A DNA stretch of 6,180 nt from the NCBI GenBank assembly GCA_002293025.1, contig DBCL01000012.1, forward strand, positions 172,612-178,791, given 5' to 3'. Below are positions 4,105 through 6,180 of this stretch, piece by piece (within the stretch, counting starts at the first letter, position 1; each line of letters starts with the position of its first letter). This DNA comes from Actinobacteria bacterium UBA959. GTDB taxonomy: Bacteria > Actinomycetota > Actinomycetes > S36-B12 > UBA5976. The notes under the pieces were generated by a model. The model was not told the origin of the DNA, did no database searches, and saw only the letters and a program-made list of their open reading frames with translations. The position numbers and the translations under genes were made by a program.

Positions 4105-6093
4105 GTGGCAACCAAGAAAAAGCTCGAACCAGAAGTAAAACTACGTCCCATCTTGCGGGTAGCCGCGATGGTGTCTTTAGTTTTAGGCGCTCTTGGTGTG
4201 GCCGCTTTCTCGTTCGCAGTTGTGTTGACCCAGATTCCACAACCAAATGAAGTGGCTGTTATTGAATCAACTGCAGTGTTTTACGCAGATGGCAAAACAT
4301 TGGTTGGCAACATTGGTGAAATTCAGCGAGTTGATGCAGACTTAACCGAGATCCCACTTCATGTTCAAAATGCGGTGCTCGCAATCGAAGACCGAGATTT
4401 CTATTCACATGCGGGTTTTTCGGTTGTTGGAATTGGAAGAGCCTTCTTTAGGAATCTATTTTCGGGTACCACTCAAGGTGGCTCCACTATCACTCAGCAA
4501 TATGCAAAAAATGCCTATCTTTCTCAAGAGCAAACAATAATTAGAAAGCTAAAAGAATTAGTTTTAGCAGTTAAGTTAGAAACTGTTGATAGCAAAGATC
4601 AAATACTTGAAGATTATCTGAACACTGCCTATTGGGGCAGATCTTCTTATGGCATCGAAGCCGCAGCACAAGCCTATTTTGATAAGCCGGCAACCGACTT
4701 ATCTTTATCAGAAGGCGCTGTACTGGCGGCTTTACTGCGGTCTCCCGGAGGTTATGCACCAGAGACTGATAAAAAGAGATTAAAGGATCGCTGGTCCTTC
4801 ACATTGAGCGCGATGGTTGAAGAAGGATGGGCTACAACCTACGAACGCGATTCTGCAAAATTTCCTAAATTCAAAGAACGACAAGCAAACAGATTAGGTG
4901 GACCAAACGGGCATCTTTTAGCAGAAGTTCGATCACAGTTAAACAAACTTGGATTCACTGATCAAGAAATTGACCTTCAAGGTTTAACTGTGATCTCAAC
5001 TTTCGAAAAAGATGCTCAGATTGCGCTCAACGAAGCAGTTGTTGAGCAAGGGCCAGCAGAGTGGCCAACAGGATTAAGAATTGGTGCTGCATCTGTTCGG
5101 CCTGGAACTGGCGAGATCTTGGCTATCTATGGCGGTCAAGATTATGTTGAAGATCAATTCAATAACGCAACACAAGCTAGAGGTCAGGCAGGATCAACCT
5201 TTAAACCATTTGGAATTGTGGCGGGCTTTGAACAAGGGATTGGCTACCAAACAATTTGGAATGGTGACAGCCCGGCATTAATTGAAGACTATTTAGTTAA
5301 TAACTTGGGTAAAGAGTCTTATGGCAAGGTGACATTAATCAAGGCACTAGAAAAGAGCATGAACACTCCAATGGTTGCATTAGGAGCAATCGTTGGAGTG
5401 GAGAATGTCTTAAATGCTGCAGTTCGCTCAGGGGTTCCAGCGGACACACCTGGATTACTGCCAGTATTGAGCACGATTATTGGAACTTCTTCACCAACCC
5501 CTCTAGATATGGCTGCTGCTTATTCCACTTTTGCTTCTAGAGGGCTTGCTACTAATACATCAGCCATCAAACAGGTAATTGGTGAAGATGAAAATGTCTT
5601 GTGGGAGTTCACCCCAAGACCACAGCAAGTTTTTGATGCACCAATCATGGATGAAATTAATTTTGGTTTAGCTCGAGTGGTAACTCGAGGAACAGGTTTT
5701 GCCGCAACTGGTGTTGGCCGACCAGTTGCTGGCAAAACCGGAACGAGTGATGAAAACTTATCTGCTTGGTTTGTGGGCTACACCCCACAAATTGCAACAT
5801 CAGTGATGATGGTTCGAGAAGATGAGTCAGGGCGCGCAATCTCATTGCGTGGAACGGGCGGTTTGGGAAGTGTTACTGGTGGCAGCTTCCCGGCTCGAAT
5901 TTTTACCCAATACATGCGAAATGCACACAAAGAACTGCCAGTTGTGAATTTTGCGGAACGAATCAAGATTGAAGGCACTGCTGATTATAGTACTTATTTC
6001 ACTAATCCAGGTGAGCCATTGCCAACAGATGAAACAACATTGGATCCAGGACCTGCTCCAGATGAAGAAGCAGTGCCTGGACCAAAGGGATAA
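4105..6093 (+). CDS. ponA: Class A penicillin-binding protein (glycosyltransferase 51 plus transpeptidase)
   Basis: A 662-residue bifunctional peptidoglycan synthase: it polymerises lipid II into glycan strands and cross-links their stem peptides outside the membrane. A short basic cytoplasmic tail (MATKKKLEPE) leads into one membrane helix at about 18-42. The GT51 domain follows with EDRDFYSHAGF at 95-105 (E95 catalytic), GGSTITQQYAKN at 125-136, RKLKELVLAVKLE at 147-159 and ILEDYLNTAYWG at 167-178. The transpeptidase domain has the acyl-serine S364 in STFK (364-367), SMN at 418-420 and KTGT at 544-547. The tail after about 634 is rich in Pro, Asp and Glu; there is no PASTA domain, which fits PonA1 rather than PonA2 of mycobacteria. 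The frame is intact and all key residues are present. GTG at 4105 is chosen because the tail and helix follow directly; no ribosome-binding site is visible. It follows DUF5318 by 4 bp. Confidence 0.96.
   Translation: MATKKKLEPEVKLRPILRVAAMVSLVLGALGVAAFSFAVVLTQIPQPNEVAVIESTAVFYADGKTLVGNIGEIQRVDADLTEIPLHVQNAVLAIEDRDFYSHAGFSVVGIGRAFFRNLFSGTTQGGSTITQQYAKNAYLSQEQTIIRKLKELVLAVKLETVDSKDQILEDYLNTAYWGRSSYGIEAAAQAYFDKPATDLSLSEGAVLAALLRSPGGYAPETDKKRLKDRWSFTLSAMVEEGWATTYERDSAKFPKFKERQANRLGGPNGHLLAEVRSQLNKLGFTDQEIDLQGLTVISTFEKDAQIALNEAVVEQGPAEWPTGLRIGAASVRPGTGEILAIYGGQDYVEDQFNNATQARGQAGSTFKPFGIVAGFEQGIGYQTIWNGDSPALIEDYLVNNLGKESYGKVTLIKALEKSMNTPMVALGAIVGVENVLNAAVRSGVPADTPGLLPVLSTIIGTSSPTPLDMAAAYSTFASRGLATNTSAIKQVIGEDENVLWEFTPRPQQVFDAPIMDEINFGLARVVTRGTGFAATGVGRPVAGKTGTSDENLSAWFVGYTPQIATSVMMVREDESGRAISLRGTGGLGSVTGGSFPARIFTQYMRNAHKELPVVNFAERIKIEGTADYSTYFTNPGEPLPTDETTLDPGPAPDEEAVPGPKG
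4931..4995. repeat. Perfect 14-bp inverted repeat inside the PBP gene
   Basis: GATCACAGTTAAAC (4931-4944) is exactly complementary to GTTTAACTGTGATC (4982-4995) with 37 bases between. A further CTTG/CAAG pairing (4948-4951 with 4978-4981) can continue the stem past a 3-nt bulge. It spans the linker between the GT51 and transpeptidase domains (about residues 276-297). Confidence 0.85.
5021..5049. repeat. 7-bp stem-loop inside the PBP gene
   Basis: GCTCAAC (5025-5031) pairs with GTTGAGC (5041-5047) across a 9-nt loop. TTG (5021-5023) and CAA (5047-5049) can extend the pairing only by competing with the outermost pair. It is weaker than the other repeats and lies 26 bases past the 14-bp repeat. 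Confidence 0.4.
5499..5544. repeat. 9-bp inverted repeat inside the PBP gene
   Basis: CCCTCTAGA (5499-5507) is complementary to TCTAGAGGG (5536-5544) across 28 bases. Each arm contains the palindrome TCTAGA. It encodes part of the segment SPTPLDMAAAYSTFASRG (463-480). A 9-bp match at this distance can occur by chance in a window of this size. Confidence 0.45.
5672..5689. repeat. 7-bp stem-loop next to the KTG-region hairpin
   Basis: CTCGAGT (5672-5678) pairs with ACTCGAG (5683-5689) across a 4-nt loop, GGTA. It ends five bases before the longer hairpin at 5695, so the two form a tandem pair. Confidence 0.6.
5695..5739. repeat. 18-bp inverted repeat with one bulge across the PBP KTG motif
   Basis: The left arm 5695-5712 (GGTTTTGCCGCAACTGGT) pairs with ACCAGTTGC (5721-5729) and GGCAAAACC (5731-5739), leaving only T5730 unpaired. 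The loop is 8 nt (5713-5720). The right arm encodes PVAGKT, including K544 and T545 of the transpeptidase KTG motif; the left arm encodes GFAATG. No T-run follows. Confidence 0.9.
6045..6081. repeat. Imperfect hairpin at the 3' end of the PBP gene
   Basis: TCCAGG (6045-6050) pairs with CCTGGA (6076-6081), and CTGCT (6053-6057) with AGCAG (6069-6073), around a 2x2 mismatch and an 11-nt loop. There is no T-run, so I do not call it a terminator. It may slow 3' decay or RNA polymerase, but this is speculative. Confidence 0.35.
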
Positions 6094-6106
6094 GCACCCT
6101 TACGCT
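6078..6106 (+). promoter_or_regulatory. Possible promoter for the gene starting at 6135
   Basis: TGGACC (6078-6083) and TACGCT (6101-6106) are 17 bases apart; the second fits TANNNT and the first matches TTGACA at four of six positions. Transcription would begin near 6113, giving a leader of about 20 nt that contains the AGGA ribosome-binding site. The -35 element lies in the last PBP codons. Confidence 0.4.
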
Positions 6107-6123
6107 TGGGTTAGCAACTAATC

Positions 6124-6127
6124 AGGA
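6124..6127 (+). promoter_or_regulatory. Ribosome-binding site for the last gene
   Basis: AGGA lies seven bases before the ATG at 6135. A second AGGA at 6129-6132 is too close to serve. It is the only well-placed Shine-Dalgarno site in front of a plus-strand gene in this window. Confidence 0.55.
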
Positions 6128-6134
6128 TAGGAAC

Positions 6135-6180
6135 ATGGACCGCTCGAAGTTAACTGAATTAATTGATGCTGAGCGTCAAA
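6135..6180 (+). CDS. Start of an unidentified gene (first 15 codons, runs off right edge)
   Basis: ATG at 6135 opens the frame MDRSKLTELIDAERQ, which has no stop before the window ends. The upstream AGGA at seven bases and the -10-like TACGCT support a real start. Fifteen residues, predicted helical and charged with no signal peptide, are too few for a family assignment. The gap to the PBP is 41 bp, so it may be read through from the PBP operon as well as from its own promoter. Confidence 0.65.
   Translation, partial: MDRSKLTELIDAERQ

Noticed and set aside
1..6180. A new defence, mobile or biosynthetic system
   Set aside because: Every substantial frame belongs to a known housekeeping or transporter family. 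There are no transposase, integrase, toxin-antitoxin, CRISPR or secretion signatures, and codon use looks even across the window.

Overview
This window looks like a piece of an actinobacterial chromosome with modest G+C (low-to-mid forties per cent by eye) and very tight packing. The gene set points there: a DUF6049 secreted protein, a MutT4-like NUDIX hydrolase, an actinobacterial CCA-adding enzyme/poly(A) polymerase homologue (PcnA), a DUF5318 protein and a PonA1-like class A penicillin-binding protein. The combination of low G+C, gaps of 0-57 bp and promoter boxes that place transcription starts on the start codon suggests a streamlined free-living lineage such as the freshwater Nanopelagicales (acI). 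That placement is inference.

Layout. On the minus strand, a NUDIX hydrolase (394-888) leads into the N-terminal third or less of a DUF6049 protein that runs off the left edge; the two share one base (TAATG). A 33-bp gap separates the NUDIX start from pcnA (922-2358, plus). pcnA converges on an MFS transporter (2355-3581, minus) with the two stop codons overlapping. A 57-bp gap then leads to a plus-strand pair, DUF5318 (3639-4100) and a class A PBP (4105-6093), 4 bp apart. The last 46 bases hold the start of another plus-strand gene. No stretch over 300 bp lacks a gene, and I see no tRNA, rRNA, CRISPR, IS or phage feature.

How the genes fit together. The PBP polymerises and cross-links peptidoglycan, and DUF5318 is its usual upstream partner of unknown role. 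From memory, DUF6049, NUDIX and pcnA match M. tuberculosis Rv3909, Rv3908 and Rv3907c, with the flippase MurJ/MviN (Rv3910) next; DUF5318 and PBP match Rv0049 and Rv0050. The window therefore joins two near-origin housekeeping blocks linked to RNA 3'-end processing and cell-wall growth.

What stands out. I find no new multi-gene system. Two patterns are unusual. First, the coding sequences hold several long, near-perfect inverted repeats: 12-bp arms in pcnA, a predicted three-way junction in the MFS gene, 11-bp arms early in DUF5318, and 14-bp and 18-bp arms in the PBP, the last spanning its KTG motif. Second, both divergent gaps carry back-to-back TANNNT boxes placed for leaderless or near-leaderless transcription.
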